Shown in pieces: positions 22,441 through 34,746 of a stretch of DNA of 64,000 bases. The DNA lies in assembly GCA_011009095.1 (NCBI GenBank), contig VTPC01091013.1, positions 1 through 64,000 of the forward strand, in the 5' to 3' direction. Each line of letters starts with the position of its first letter. Position 1 is the stretch's first letter. The notes under the pieces are model-generated. The model saw only the letters and a program-made list of their open reading frames with translations. It ran no database searches and was not told the origin of the DNA. The stretch comes from Ignelater luminosus. Taxonomy: Eukaryota > Arthropoda > Insecta > Coleoptera > Elateridae. The position numbers and the translations under genes are program-made.

Positions 22441-24920
22441 TTAACCCATTTTTGGCCAAGTACAGAAAAAATTAAATTATTTTTAAAAAATGCTGATTTA
22501 TTGTTTAAAATACATAAATGTAACATATTCTACAAACGGAAATTATAAATAATAATTATAAACAAATTTATGGCCAAAACCCTTATGTTTTCTTATGATA
22601 CTTTTGAAAGTAGTCACTGTGAAGATGAACTTTGCATTTATTACACAGGTATATAGTGTGGTCCTTACACACTTTGTACTGCCGTCTTGCCTTTTCCTGG
22701 TGTTTTATTATAACATGACCTACATTATCGAAACGTGGTTCTTCTGGAATTGCTTCCCTTGCAGGTCTCCCTATTTCAATATTTCTGTTTGTATCCTGTT
22801 TTCATAAGACATACGGCTATATATGGACGAAAATCAAGTTGTGAGATTTTTGTCGTATGAGAAATTTGATAAAGTTTCCAGGAGTTCACAATAACACTAT
22901 CTATAACGTTAATAAAAAGAGACCACCACCATTTTTTACCTCGAATGTTTATCCTATAGTTTGCAATATCATTATCGTATTGATCTACGCCTGCCATAAA
23001 TTTATTATATTCGGATATCATATGTGGCTGGGGAATGCAGATGTTTTTCTTTTCTTTGCGATTATATCGCTTTGCATTGTGCAGTGGGAGAACAGAAAAG
23101 TTATTACTCGCCATTGTCAATAGTTACATTAGCTGTACTGTCATACATAAAATCATATGATCCTCGTGCTTCTTTACATATAATCTTGGGACCCTTTAAA
23201 GGGCATTTAGCTACTCTGTTGTCTCTTATTGTCCCCGTAGCAAAATATCCTTTATTACTCAAGACGGCAAACAATTTATAAGATGAAAAAAATTGTCAAA
23301 AAATATGCGGTGATTTTCAGGATTTTTGACAAAAGTTAATAGATCCGTAACAACTTTTCCACCTAAGCCAATGCCAAGTTTTTCTTTGTTAGCGCTTGCT
23401 CCGGCATAGGGAATAAATTGATATAAGTATCCATTAGAGGAACACAAGCACCATAATTTAAACCCAAAGCGTACTGGTTTTCCTTTGATAAACATCTTAC
23501 ATGGATGTCGCCCAAAGTAAGGCACCATTTGCTCATCGATGGATAAATTATGTGTAAATATTCCAAACTGTAGATTACGGATATTTATTACATCGAAAAA
23601 TGGTCGAAGTTTAGAAAACTTATCGGACTTGTCCAAATTTGTATTATCCGAAAGGTGCAAATTCTTCTTGATACTTCGAAATACATTACGACTCGTACAC
23701 TGACGAACTATTTCTAAACCTTTATCTTCATCTCTAGACCAATACAGATCCGTTTGTGGCAAGATATGATAACCGGACAAAATGACTATCCCAATAAAAC
23801 GTTTTAGATCCTTGATCGTTAGTTCAAAGTCGTGCCGATTGTTGTCTTTTGCATACTTATTAGAATAGTTAACAATCATAGACAAGACTTCGTCATCCAA
23901 ATATAAACCCAAGATTTCCAGAGGCGATTTATCTCCAAGTCTGTTTTCTATATCTTCAGTGTTCAATTTTTCATTTATAGTAGAAATAATTGTGTACTGA
24001 AATTCCTCTTTTCCCCATTTTGGTTGAATGTCATGTTTTTGTTCAATTCTTGCTTTTTTAGCAGCCAGTGGTTCATCATCAGAATCAGTAAATTCATCAT
24101 CATCATCTTTATCAGGACCATGTACCTCAAATGTTCCAGCTATTTCTCTATTCAAAACATTATTTTCTGTTATTACATCTTCATCTATATCTTCTTGATC
24201 CGTAAGTTCATCTACATCTGGGGGTATGTATACAACATCTACATTTTCTAAAAAGAAAAATAAACAAAATAAAAACCAAATGACAAAGCAAATCATAAAA
24301 TTACCATTTTCTAGTCTTTCTGCTTCTATTTCATCTAAAGCCACTTTTAATTCTGCTTCTAGTTCTTGTTGATTCAAACACCGTGTCTTTCCGAAATCAC
24401 TCATTTTATTAAAATTATACTATTCACAAGGGTAGTTATTAGTGTCACAACACAAACGAGACTGAAAGATTTAGTTTGTACAAAGCAGAGTTTGCAAGTT
24501 TATACATGTTTAGACTTGCAGTTTATTCTCGTATTCAGCCAACGGTTCGTATACGAACCACTTTGTGTTACGTAATATTTTACAAAAGCATACATTTTTA
24601 TTCTAGTTTCAATTGTAATGTGTGAAAACTATGACCTTTGTTTATAAGATAATAACATTTTCAAGCTCATACAAAAATTATAAACATTTCCAAATAAAAC
24701 TTATTTCTAGTAAATCCCTATTCAACAAAAATGCAACATTTGATGCAAAATTAAAAAAAGAAAATAACGTTTCTAAACCTTTTTATTAAAGATTAGGTAT
24801 AGTGTTATGCCTAAAGAACATAGCTATATATAAATTATTAACTTGCATTTGATCAATTTCTAAAAAGAACAAATCAATCTGAGTGGTGCGTATACGCACC
24901 ATTGGCCAAAAATGGGTTAA
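22441..24920 (-). mobile_element. piggyBac element, 2480 bp including TTAA sites
   Basis: Flanked by TTAA at 22441-22444 and 24917-24920, with perfect 15-bp inverted repeats CCCATTTTTGGCCAA just inside. TTAA target sites and CCC-starting ends are diagnostic of piggyBac. The transposase gene is on the minus strand. Two 16-bp palindromes, GGTGCGTATACGCACC (24885-24900) and GGTTCGTATACGAACC (24544-24559), lie between the 5' end and the gene. Confidence 0.96.
22590..24404 (-). pseudogene. piggyBac transposase, frameshifted
   Basis: ATG at 24404. The N-terminal part contains a 57-bp in-frame GT/AG intron (24248-24304) encoding an implausible hydrophobic stretch. The main frame runs to 23259 with LSIDEQMVPYFGRHPCKMFI and KPVRFGFKLWCL (first catalytic Asp) and FFDNFF (second). 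A frameshift near 23285 breaks it. The continuation SNKGYFATGTIRDNR is recovered in another frame, then a second break near 23120, and MAGVDQYDNDIANYRI to FRPYIAVCL runs to 22776. A third break precedes the C-terminal cysteine-rich tail (VCKDHTIYLCNKCKVHLH), which ends near 22590. At least three frameshifts make it inactive, yet both ends remain intact, so it could be mobilised in trans. Confidence 0.92.
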
Positions 24921-26911
24921 ATAGAAATTGAAAGTCTGGCAAGGAAAATTTGTTTAAAAACAATTACAAGCAGTTATATCTTATGCTACAGTTCATGTGC
25001 TATAAGAGGCAGAAACAATTAAAAGAACATGAAAAACAGAAAGCACTTTATTAGGATAAAAAGCAATTACAGAAGTCATTTGGTTTCAAATATGAATAAT
25101 AAAGTAAAAATGTAATATTTCTAAATTCTACTCCCAAGAATTCCGATTTTAACGTAATTTAACTTTTACGCGTCAGGATTTAGTCGAAGATACCCTGAAC
25201 TGTATGTTATATGCTTCAACAATTGGTATAACCAAAACATTTTGTAACTTTCTTATTTTCATTATTAATTGAATAATAGTTGAATACTAAGTTATTTTCA
25301 GATATTTGAATTCATGGTAGATGCATCATCCATCTACGTGATTCACGCTTTATAAAACTGTCAGTTAATAATCAGATAATTACGTAAATCCTTAATTTCT
25401 TTAATGCATTCTTGTATTTTAAAACAAAAAAAAAAATTGATGGTGTATCCATGCGATAAAAAGAGGTCTAAATAGCTCTTTCGTGCAACCCTAAACTCAT
25501 TACAGTACACCGTTCTTCCGTCCGCATTACAGGATTTATTTCCATCAATTAATTGTTGTAAATTAGAACACAAACTTGCTTTCCTTCTGCCGTTTTAGTC
25601 CTTTTTGAAATACCTACAGTAATTCTTTTACTTAAGAAATTAACTTAAAATTTAAAAAGATAAATAAATAAATAAATTTAAAAAACCGTCATAATTAATT
25701 AGATTGCTAATTATGTAAAAAAAACGTTGCTTTCTTATTTTTAAACAATAAAATATTAAATATCTAAGGAAAACTAAATTAAATAATTTTTGCAAATTAT
25801 TTTTTCAACTTTGCCTCAAGAAAAACAGAAATAAATTAAAGAACAGCATTTATGTAAAATTAAATACAAAACTAGAATTTTATCATTTTTATTTAACAAA
25901 TACAGATGTATCTATATTTATTTTCATACTTTTATTATGTAAACAGGCAGCTTGAAATTATTTTTCGTGCCATTTGCTTTGTAAAATAAATGTGTTCGAA
26001 TCAGATAAGCAATATAAACTATTTATTAATCAAGTAAAGAAAAATACGTTACTCGATTATCTAATCATTAGCGTTTATACATAGCACGAACATTAATTAT
26101 TCATTTTTACACTTTTATTTATAGAATATTATTAAAGCATCACTGAAATTTATTTCTTTGTATTTATTTACAGTTATAATTTATAAATACAAGCACATAA
26201 AAAACCGTTTCCTCATTTTTCAAAGAGAGCGTAAATTAATGAATTTTTAAAAAATAAACCATCAAGCTTTTATGAATGCTACAATAAAAAAATTCTTACG
26301 AGTTTCATTCATCAAGTTCATTGCTTTATCAGATACCTTTAAATATATTTAGATGTAATTATGATTTTACTATGAATCTTATAGTTGTGGAATTCAACTC
26401 ATCTTCTTTAAAATAACCCCGCGTAAACAAATCCCTTGACATGAAAATAATTTATATGTTTGCATAGAAGAATGTTCAAAGTTGTAAGCTTTTCGTAGTA
26501 ATAATAAAAGTGCTTTGTGTGTAGACACTAATACCTGATGCAAACTATAAATTCTTTTTATTCATATTATTAATGGTTTTGACGCTACAGAAAATTAAAT
26601 CTCCATGCATTAAGATTAAAGGACATAAATTCCAAACAAACAGCGATATTTAATTGCGACCACAGTCATTGCTAAAGGCTTTTATTTCTTTGTATGATGA
26701 AATGGTAATCTTATTGTAAATCCGCATTTATTTTTTAATTAAAAATCGTACGTTAGTTTAGAAATTGAAAAAAATAGACAAACAGAATTAATTCAAATGC
26801 AATTTGGAACCTGAAGAGTTAAATAGGCAACGCGGCTACTCATCATTCCCAGTGTTCAAAGCATCATGGCACATGGTGAATGAGTTGCTCAATGTAAATG
26901 TAACCAATATA
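24921..26911. other. 13.3-kb intron, no gene recognised
   Basis: Very AT-rich. A short TAAA-type microsatellite (AATAAATAAATAAAT) lies near 25660. Nothing else could be supported. Confidence 0.5.
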
Positions 26912-27991
26912 CGAGGGTGGTTTGATAAGTCTTTAGATTAACATAAAACGAAGTGTTTTTTCTTGGTCAAAATCGATTTTATTTTTCTACACAGTCTACT
27001 TTTGGGTCTATATATTTCATCCATCGATGCTCCAACTTTCTGATTTCCTTCAAAAAATACGATGTCTGAAAGTCTGCAAAATGCGCATTCACGGCGGCTA
27101 TCACTTCATCATAGCTCGTGAATTTCTTTCCTCCAAATCATGTTTTCATGTTTGGAAAGAGAAAATAGTAGCTCAGGGCCAGATCTGGAGAATACGGGGC
27201 GTGGGGAACCATCTCGAAGCCAAGTTCATGAATTTGGCCATCGCGATCATCGACGTGTGAGCCGGCGCATTGACATGTTTTTCCTTTTTGTAAATAGTCT
27301 ATGAACAATATGCCATGTGAATCCCAAAAAACAGTCCCATTACTTTCGCTGGCGATGGTACCGTCTTCGCCTCCTTCGGAACAGGTTTGCTTGTTGAAGT
27401 CCACTGTTTGGTCTCTGATGTGTAATAATGGACTCATGTTTTATTAACAGTTACAAATCGCCGCAAAAAGTTTATTGAATTATGCTTAAATCGATCCAAC
27501 AGCTCCTTTGAGATGTCCATGCGTTCGCATTTCTGGTCCAATGTCAACAAGGGCGGCAAATCTTAACGTAATATTTTAAAAACGCGTTCTGTTGATATGT
27601 CTGCGGTCTGTGTTATCTCTCTTATTTTCATTCGACGATCATCTAACACGATTTTATGGACTTTTTCGATGATATCCTCAACGGTTGCTGTTTTTGGGCT
27701 TCCCGGACGCTCTTCATCAAACACACTCGTACGGCCACGTTTGAACTCTGCCACCCAGTTTGACCCTTCAAACGCATGAATTTTATAACTGAACGATATT
27801 CGACTGGCTTCATTCTTTACAAATCATTGACATCGACCAACGCAAACGACTGTCAAACAAAAACTACGCGTCCAAAATTGGTGACATTTCCAGCAGTGCC
27901 ATCTGAAGGATGGACCATCGTAACTATAAGAGCATTTTGACCTGTGGCGCCATCTTCATTGTCAGCGTAAACACTTATCAAACCACCCTCG
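26912..27991 (-). mobile_element. mariner element 1, 1080 bp
   Basis: Ends CGAGGGTGGTTTGATAAGT at both sides (inverted), with TA at 26910-26911 and 27992-27993. Size and ends fit mariner elements, perhaps irritans-like. The minus-strand transposase starts at 27813 (MKPVEYRSVIKFMRLKGQT), then a frameshift and apparent N-terminal deletion. HTH part EFKRGRTSVFDEERPGSPKT follows, then many stops, with a residual YSPDLALSYYFLFPNMK near the C-terminus (canonical PDLAPSDFF damaged). Clearly inactive. Confidence 0.93.
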
Positions 27992-27993
27992 TA

Positions 27994-29307
27994 TTGTCTG
28001 TCGAGTTAATAAGAATTGGATAAAATCTCATTAGAAACCCTTAAAAGTGAACCATTCGACAGTATCAAAATCAAGTAAAAGCCTTATTAAAAAAAAGACT
28101 TAGACTTACGGTCTATTTTCGTATTGAAACAAAAAGAAAACATTATGAAAATACTTTTTGTTCATTCTTATTTTGGAAAAATAAAAGCATCAATAGAAGG
28201 GCGGCGGTAATTCTCTAGCTATTCTACATTTAAGTAATCTTTCACCATTGTAGTATGTCTTGCCTTTATTTTCTCGTGTATCAGTGTTGCCAACTTAGTT
28301 TATCGATGTCAGTTTTCTCTTTTAAAATCTAAGTCTAATAACCTATATAATCTATAAATAACCCAAAAACTTGAAACAACTTTTGTACACCCTACAGTGG
28401 ATAACATTCAAAGATTCAAGGTTCAAGATTTACTATTCATTTTATATTTTTTACACTTACTGTAGAAAAATATTTAAAATACAGATAATCTTTTAGTTTT
28501 ACCATTCTGAAACATGGTTCTTCAGTAGGCCAAATTATATGAAAATTACTACTCCTGGCCTTTGAGCAAGTGGTGCCATTGGTTGCTTCTGTTCGGAGAT
28601 AATATAAAACACTGTTCTAAAATCAAAACTAACAAAAATCTCTTGGCTGCGAAAAACAGAAGTGTGTACTATAATAAAGACGGATTCATCGTTTAATCCT
28701 GTCAGACTATTTGGGCAGAACAAAATATTTCCTTCCAAGACTCAAAATAACATCCTCTAATATGTTTTCCAATTTATGGAAGTTTGTAATATAATTCAGA
28801 CTTGACAATACACCTTATTAAAAAGGTCAGAGCCACTTACTGGACATATAGATAATCAAGGGATATGACCGTAAATTTTGGCGGGAGCCAGGGGTGGATC
28901 CAGGGAAGACGTTTGCTAAGAGGCATGTTTCTTCACGACCGACACGTCAAACAAATACCGTGTAAGACACATGAGCCTAATTCTCCACCCATTTTCAAGT
29001 GGCATTTGTGCTCCCCCCCCCCCCCCCCCCCCGCTTTGTCATACACTGTAAAAATGTGATAGAATTAAAGCCAATTCTGAATTCTGTAATAAAAAAGCAA
29101 GCTTTCATAGCGTCACCCATGCATTACTTTTGTTCGCGCAACCTCCACGCGGTGCACATCGGATCACGCTAATGCCGACGGCGCACAATGGGAGGAATTG
29201 GTAAATTAGCTAGCCAAAATTATTTTTATTATCAAAAAGCTTTGTTTTGCAAATTTAATTTCAGTATACATAATGCAATTAACAAGGTACAGAGCTAAAT
29301 ACATATA
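27994..29307. other. intron with poly-C tract
   Basis: No gene recognised. At about 28888-28905 a CAGGGGTGGATCCAGG motif precedes a 20-bp C run at 29013-29032; such GGGGTGGATC and long G/C runs are common at ends of old hAT-type repeats, but no pair of termini was found. A patch at 29110-29200 is GC-richer than its surroundings. Confidence 0.4.
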
Positions 29308-29969
29308 CAGGGTGTTTCCTAATCATGGTAAAAATTTTAATAGATAGTTGCTAGGCTAATTTAAGTAAACAAGTTCATATAAACAAGTGTCCTAAAATGC
29401 ACCCCCTCCGAGATACAGGGCATTCAAATTTATAGAAAAAAAATTGGTTTTTCGTTATATTTTTGTTATGCGTTATAATTGTTTTTTCATTTATGGCCCA
29501 AGGTTATACCCTGTTATTGTAAATTTGATAAGATGACAATTGATGAAAAATTAAATCCAGTGGCTTAGGTACAGGGGGGTTCTGTACTTCCTCTCCAGAT
29601 AAAGCCTACGCCATTTCCTAAAAACTGATAACATTTCTCACTTTTTCTATTTAATTTAGAATAAAAAAGTATTCTTGTAATTATTTTCTCGAGATAATTT
29701 GAAATGCAGATTTTCTTGTATTTACAGAGTTTCATACATTTATTATTGAAAAGGCACCTATGTAAAAAATGTGTAGTTTTAGTGTAGTTTTTCATCATGC
29801 AAGCTTATAGAAATATTGAAATAGCTGATATTTTTTCTATAAGTTTTAACGCCCACCCTGTATCTCGGAGGGGGTGCATTTTAAGACACTTGTTTATATG
29901 AACTTTTTTACTTATAATTAGGCCAAGAATTATCTACTAAAATTTTTTACTATCATTAGTAAACACCCT
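29308..29969. mobile_element. fold-back MITE with about 125-bp TIRs (662 bp)
   Basis: Left CAGGGTGTTTCCTAATCATG and right (reversed) CAGGGTGTTTACTAATGATA start inverted repeats that stay alignable for about 125 bp, through the shared block GTGCATTTTA and CTCCGAGATACAGGG. TA duplications lie at 29306-29307 and 29970-29971. The interior has no transposase. Confidence 0.92.
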
Positions 29970-29989
29970 GTATAAAAGTAAATTTCATG

Positions 29990-32900
29990 TTATGATAAAT
30001 CTTCAAAATCTAAATCTGCGGTTTCTTCAGTTTCGGTGCTTTCTTTTTCAGTAATATTTAATAAACGAAAAGAATCTGGCGGTGGTTGCTTCTTAGGTGT
30101 TGTTGGAACATGGCGATGGGATGAAATTATCGGATCCGACGATAGGAGAAGCATATGCATTAAATCAGTGTATGGATCTCTTCTGAAAGGTACATAATTC
30201 TTGTTTCTGGACTCTTGTATCTCTTCAGAACGCTTCCCAATGAGAAGGAGGGCATGCTTTATAGCCAGTGAGCCATGAATTAGTATCTTGTGCACACTGG
30301 GAGGCATGTGATACCAATTATACAGTGTGCACATACAATTCCGCAGTTTCTTTGGCGTATGTGTCAAATTCTGCGTAATTAATGTCATAACCAGACGAAA
30401 TAGCAGCTAATATGGCATGGAATCTCTGATGTAGATTTACGTATAACCCAGTCATCCGAGATGTTTTATCTGACTGTTGAAAGAACCTTCTGGCAACGTT
30501 TCCCGTATTAGAAGTACCTTGTTTACTGTTGTTAGAATTATATTTTCTGCCAGTTGGCTTGGCCTCTCCACCTATTTCACTTGTCTGTCTTGTCTGTCAT
30601 ATTAGTATTTTGTATGAAAAAGAAAAATACAATATTGTGAAACCTAGAAGAGCACCACGTTCTCTGTATTTAAAATAAATAAATAAAAGCAATTCACATA
30701 AAATAAAGCGATATATAAATAAACAAAATACCTTTGCCTTGTACTACTTGTACTACAACTTTAATGCCCACCTCCTTCCACAATCGATTTTGAATTAGTT
30801 TCTTTCTTATTTCTAGTTGTGCTTTCTGTTCAACTAATAATCTTTTTCTTGTTTCAGCTACTTCTAAACGGTACCCAATATGCAACATGTATTCCAGGAA
30901 TTTAATCCAGGCATGTAATGATGACAGACCGTACTTTATATTTTCGTAATGTATCTTAAACTTGTCCATTTCCTGTAGCTTGTTCGTACGACTAGGATTA
31001 CATTTGATATATGGCATAATTGTGACGAAGTCTTTGTTAAAATATTTATAATCTTTCCATCAATCATTGTCATAATGAGTGTGTACTTTATTGAAATATT
31101 CATATTATTAATGGTGGCTACAAAAGGTGTTAAATTTCTAATTTCTTGTTGTATTTGTGCTGTTTGAATTGTTACATTTTCTTTAGGTTCTTTTATAAAT
31201 AAGAATTTGATAGGTCTACAGTACATGGTCGATGATGTCTTGGGATTTTTCCACAATAGTACTTTTTCTTTTGTAGTCTTCATAGTAGCTGTTAGCCGTA
31301 AAGGTACTAATGAAAATAGTAACATGCTACCATCCGTAAAGATGGTTTCTTGTTCAGCATTTTCTTCTTCAAATTTTTGATGAAATCCGGTATGACCTGA
31401 ACTACCATCACATCTCCATTTATATATGAATTCAGCATCTACGAGGGTGGTGTGAAAAGTTTCCGACCTAACAAAGATACAAGACATTTTTTCTGAAAAT
31501 TTTTTTTTATTTTTCAACATAGTCTCCTTGTAACTCTACACACTTCTCCCAGCGATACTCCCATCTCTGTAACCCGTCCAAATAGTACTCGGCATTTTTC
31601 TCTGCAAAATAATTGTTCACGAAGGTGATTGCCTCTTCATTTGACGAAAATCTTTGTCCTCCGAGCGCAATTTTTAAATGAGGGAACAAAAAGAAGTCGC
31701 TTGGGGCTAGATCTGGTGAGTAAGGCCGATGGTCAAGCAGTTCAAACCGTAATTCGTGGATTTTCGCCATGGCAACCGCTGAGGTGTGAGACGGTGCGTT
31801 GTCTTGGTGAAACAGGATTTTTTTTTCTGCAAATGTGGCCGTGTTTTCGCAAGTTCTGCCTTCAGCTTGTCAAGTAATGATGCATAGTATGCTCCTGTAA
31901 TGGTTTTTCCTTTTTGAAGATAATCTATTAAAATAACTCCATCACTATCCCCTAGCCAAAAAAACAGTTTTTGCTTTTTTCGCAGCCGGTTCCCCCTTTA
32001 CAGTCCACTGTTTGGACTGTATTTTTGTTTCGGGCGTATAATAGTGTATCCAAGTTTCATCTACAGTAATTAATCGGCGCCAAAACTCGGATTTATTTCG
32101 CCTAAACTGCCCCAAAAGAGCGTTGGAAATATTCATTCAAACACGTTTTTGGTCTAACGTAAGAAAACGCGGCACCCAACGCGCGGACAGCTTTCTCATG
32201 CCTAAATGTTGATTTAATATGTGACAAACACGTTCTTTTGACATGTTCATAACCTCTGCTATCTCTCTCACTTTAATTCGGCGGTCGTCTAGCACCATTT
32301 GGTGAACTTTGGCGATGTTTTCGTCGGTAGTTGCAGTTTTTGGACGTCCCGAACGTTCATTGTCTCCCAAGCTCTTACGGCCACGTTTAAATTCAGCAGC
32401 CCAAAATTTCACTGTGGTAAATGATGGTGCAGAGTCCCCATACACAGAATCCAACTCATCTTTTATTTGCGAAGGCGTATTGCCTTTCAAAAACAAATAT
32501 TTGATGACAGCTCGATACTCGATTTTGTCCATTTTCACAAAAAAACTCACATCAACTCACTCAAACGACTGTTACATAAAAACTGCGCTTCCAAAATGGC
32601 TGAAACTTTGGTGAATAACTGTCAACAGATGAACAACGAAATTCAGTAGCTTTTATTTACGAGTGCTGCCATCTTCACGTTGAGGTCGGAAACTTTTCAG
32701 ACCACCCTCGTATAAGTTCTTCTAATTTACAATCTTTTGGTAAAACCAAATTAGAACATAATCGCTTAGTGGTATGGTTTAATAATCTTTCAATCGGAAT
32801 GATCGCGCCTAATTCGTTTACTTTTATCCCTTCTGGATAACATTTTACTTTAGCTACTTGAACGTGCTGGTAAGAGGGATGGATGTTTGCTCCTTGTTCT

Positions 32901-33120
32901 TTAGCTCCTATTCTTGTTTTAATATAGCTGTTTTTTGTCAATCTACAATCTATAATATAAGCAAGAGCTTCATCATCTGTATACAATATTACTTTATTTC
33001 CCTGAAGGGATTTGTGGTAGGCCTTTTTAATTTTTAATGGTTGTGTTGGAGATGATTGAATTGCTTGTATCAAGAATTCGGCGGCTGCTCTCTTTCCTTC
33101 TGAATAAAGGCCAAGAAAAG
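29990..33120 (-). pseudogene. RAG1/Transib-like gene, broken by a mariner
   Basis: Product of a multicopy invertebrate family. Minus-strand coding begins after a plausible acceptor TTTATTCAG near 33100 (EGKRAAAEFLIQAIQ). It includes TDDEALAYIIDCRLTKNSYI and HTTKRLCSNL and reaches EELI at 32713, where a mariner is inserted. It resumes at 31440 with DAEFIYKWRCDGSSGHTGFH in the same frame, then LVPLRL, YCRPIKFLFIKE and MTMIDGKIINILT. A one-base frameshift near 31010 separates CHI from IKCNPSR. YGLSSLHAWIKFLEYMLHIG follows, then a probable intron (about 30735-30570), GNVARRFF, a frameshift near 30325, NWYHMPPSVHKILIHGS, EEIQESRNKNY, and a stop at 29990. The DGSSGH, SLHxWI and E-x-RNK blocks parallel the catalytic blocks of RAG1/Transib, but the middle Asp is absent. 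That relation is inference. Confidence 0.7.
31442..32710 (-). mobile_element. mariner element 2, 1269 bp, DD34D type
   Basis: Inverted ends CGAGGGTGGT(G/C)TGAAAAGTT, with TA at 31440-31441 and 32711-32712. The transposase (ATG at 32532, MDKIEYRAVIKYLFLKGNT) keeps its paired HTH region (KFWAAEFKRGRKS) and the catalytic motifs VDETWIHY, HQDNAPSH and YSPDLAPSDFFLF. It is broken by one in-frame TGA near 32139 and frameshifts near 31965 (T run) and 31825 (A run). It is the youngest-looking mariner here, and it interrupts the RAG1-like gene. Confidence 0.95.
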
Positions 33121-33159
33121 AAAAACCAATACAATAAGATAATTTCGTTTTTAGCAAAT

Positions 33160-34602
33160 ATCTAGTAAGCTATGAACTTTTTTGAAAAAACAAAAGCATA
33201 AGTAAACTGATTTCCAAAATAGCCAAAACTTTTCTAATTTAACCGACTTCGTATCTCTTACAATTACCGAGATCTCGATAGTGAGCATCGAAATGTGGAC
33301 ACACTGTATAGATAGGTCGGTGAAGAAGGTATCGTTATGCATGGGATCAGATTGCGCAACATGCTTTGCAATTACTAATACCACCTATTATAAGACAGAA
33401 AAATAAAGGCGAGACATGGATGATTTCAATCACAAGTAGTATTGATACATTCCAAAAAACCTATTAGTTACAATATCGACTCTATAGTTTATTTCCCCAC
33501 CATAGGTACATAGGGATATAGCATTAGAAACGTTACTATGGTTTTACACGTAACTGTACCTCAGATTGTAGAGGTCTGTGTAACTATAAAGATCTAATCA
33601 GTGCAGCTCTTGGTTTCATGTGCAATTCCTATGTACCTATTGGCAAGAAATCAAAAATAGATGCTGCACTGTAAATAATTGAAAATCTTGTCCGGCCTTT
33701 CTTTTGTTTATATCCCCTTCGCGGCGCCCATGCATCCATACACTGGTCTCTAAAATAAGTACCTTTTCTAGTTCAACAGGCTTTATTTATTTATTTTTTA
33801 CAAAGTTTCAATGGCGGGATAAATATTCGGAATAACCTATATACAAAGTGTTCCAGAAACATGTGCTGTTACCTTTTAGTTTAGTTTTGGAAAATGCATG
33901 TGTCTAGAAAAGTGTGTAATTCTTTTTCCTTTACGTTACCATTATAAAAAATTACAAGATAATTACAACATAAAAATTTTTTTGTTAGTACCAAACAAAT
34001 GTAAAAACAAGCATTTTCAAGTGAAGCATTAACTTCTAAAAATTTTTAAAAATTAAATTTTACTCGGCAATGAGTAATATGAGAAATATATCACTAAGAG
34101 TAATTTTTCTTGATAAAAAACATATCAGTTGTTTTTTAAAAGAAGGATGTGCTCATGTGACTCTGAGTTCTCTGCCCTTGAATTAAAGGTATTGACCATT
34201 CTATTTACAAACAATAGATGACCTACTATTTCAAAGCTTTCGTTCGATAGGGTACTGAACTCGCAAAATATCAAAATAAAAAAATGGCGTACCCTGTACA
34301 GGTTAATTAAATTAAGTTGTGCTAATTAATAATCTAAAACGAATCCAACTGATCTTGTTTTTGACTTAATGTTAAGAAAAAAAACAAAACGGCAACTTAT
34401 GTATTCTGTCTTTAGGTTCCCTATTATTAGACATTCTAGATAAACAAACATTTTTAAGGCAGTTTTTTATGAATGATCAAGATCGTCTACCGAAGTTTCA
34501 ATTTTATTTGACAATCAACAGGTTCATTTTTTTCTCGGTTTCAACGATGCATAGTGTGTGGCAGTTAGAATTTTACTTTTCACACTTGTAATATACAAGA
34601 AT
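33160..34602. other. intron with lone MITE terminus
   Basis: At 33306 a CACACTG|TA end (CAGTGTGTCCACATTTCGAT reversed) marks a TA-inserting element extending leftwards to about 33160. Its partner end is missing. A second possible degraded TIR pair (ACAAAGTGTTCCAG at about 33844, and CTGTACAGG at about 34296) could not be confirmed. No gene recognised. Confidence 0.45.
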
Positions 34603-34746
34603 GTCCAAACTCATTAGGCGTTGCATTGATTGGAGCGAGATAGAAGTGAAAATCAACCCCACTGCTTGCTGTGCGCCCACTTCGATTTTACTTCCATGTA
34701 CTCTCTCCAACAAATGCAATTCCCTATGCGTCTAGTGGGCTTAGAC
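34603..34746. mobile_element. hairpin MITE, 144 bp
   Basis: The whole segment is an imperfect hairpin. Left arm GTCCAAACTCATTAGGCG with TTGCATT(G)ATTGGAG; right arm, reversed, GTCTAAGCCCACTAGACGC with TTGCATTTGTTGGAG. The target duplication was not resolved. Confidence 0.65.
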
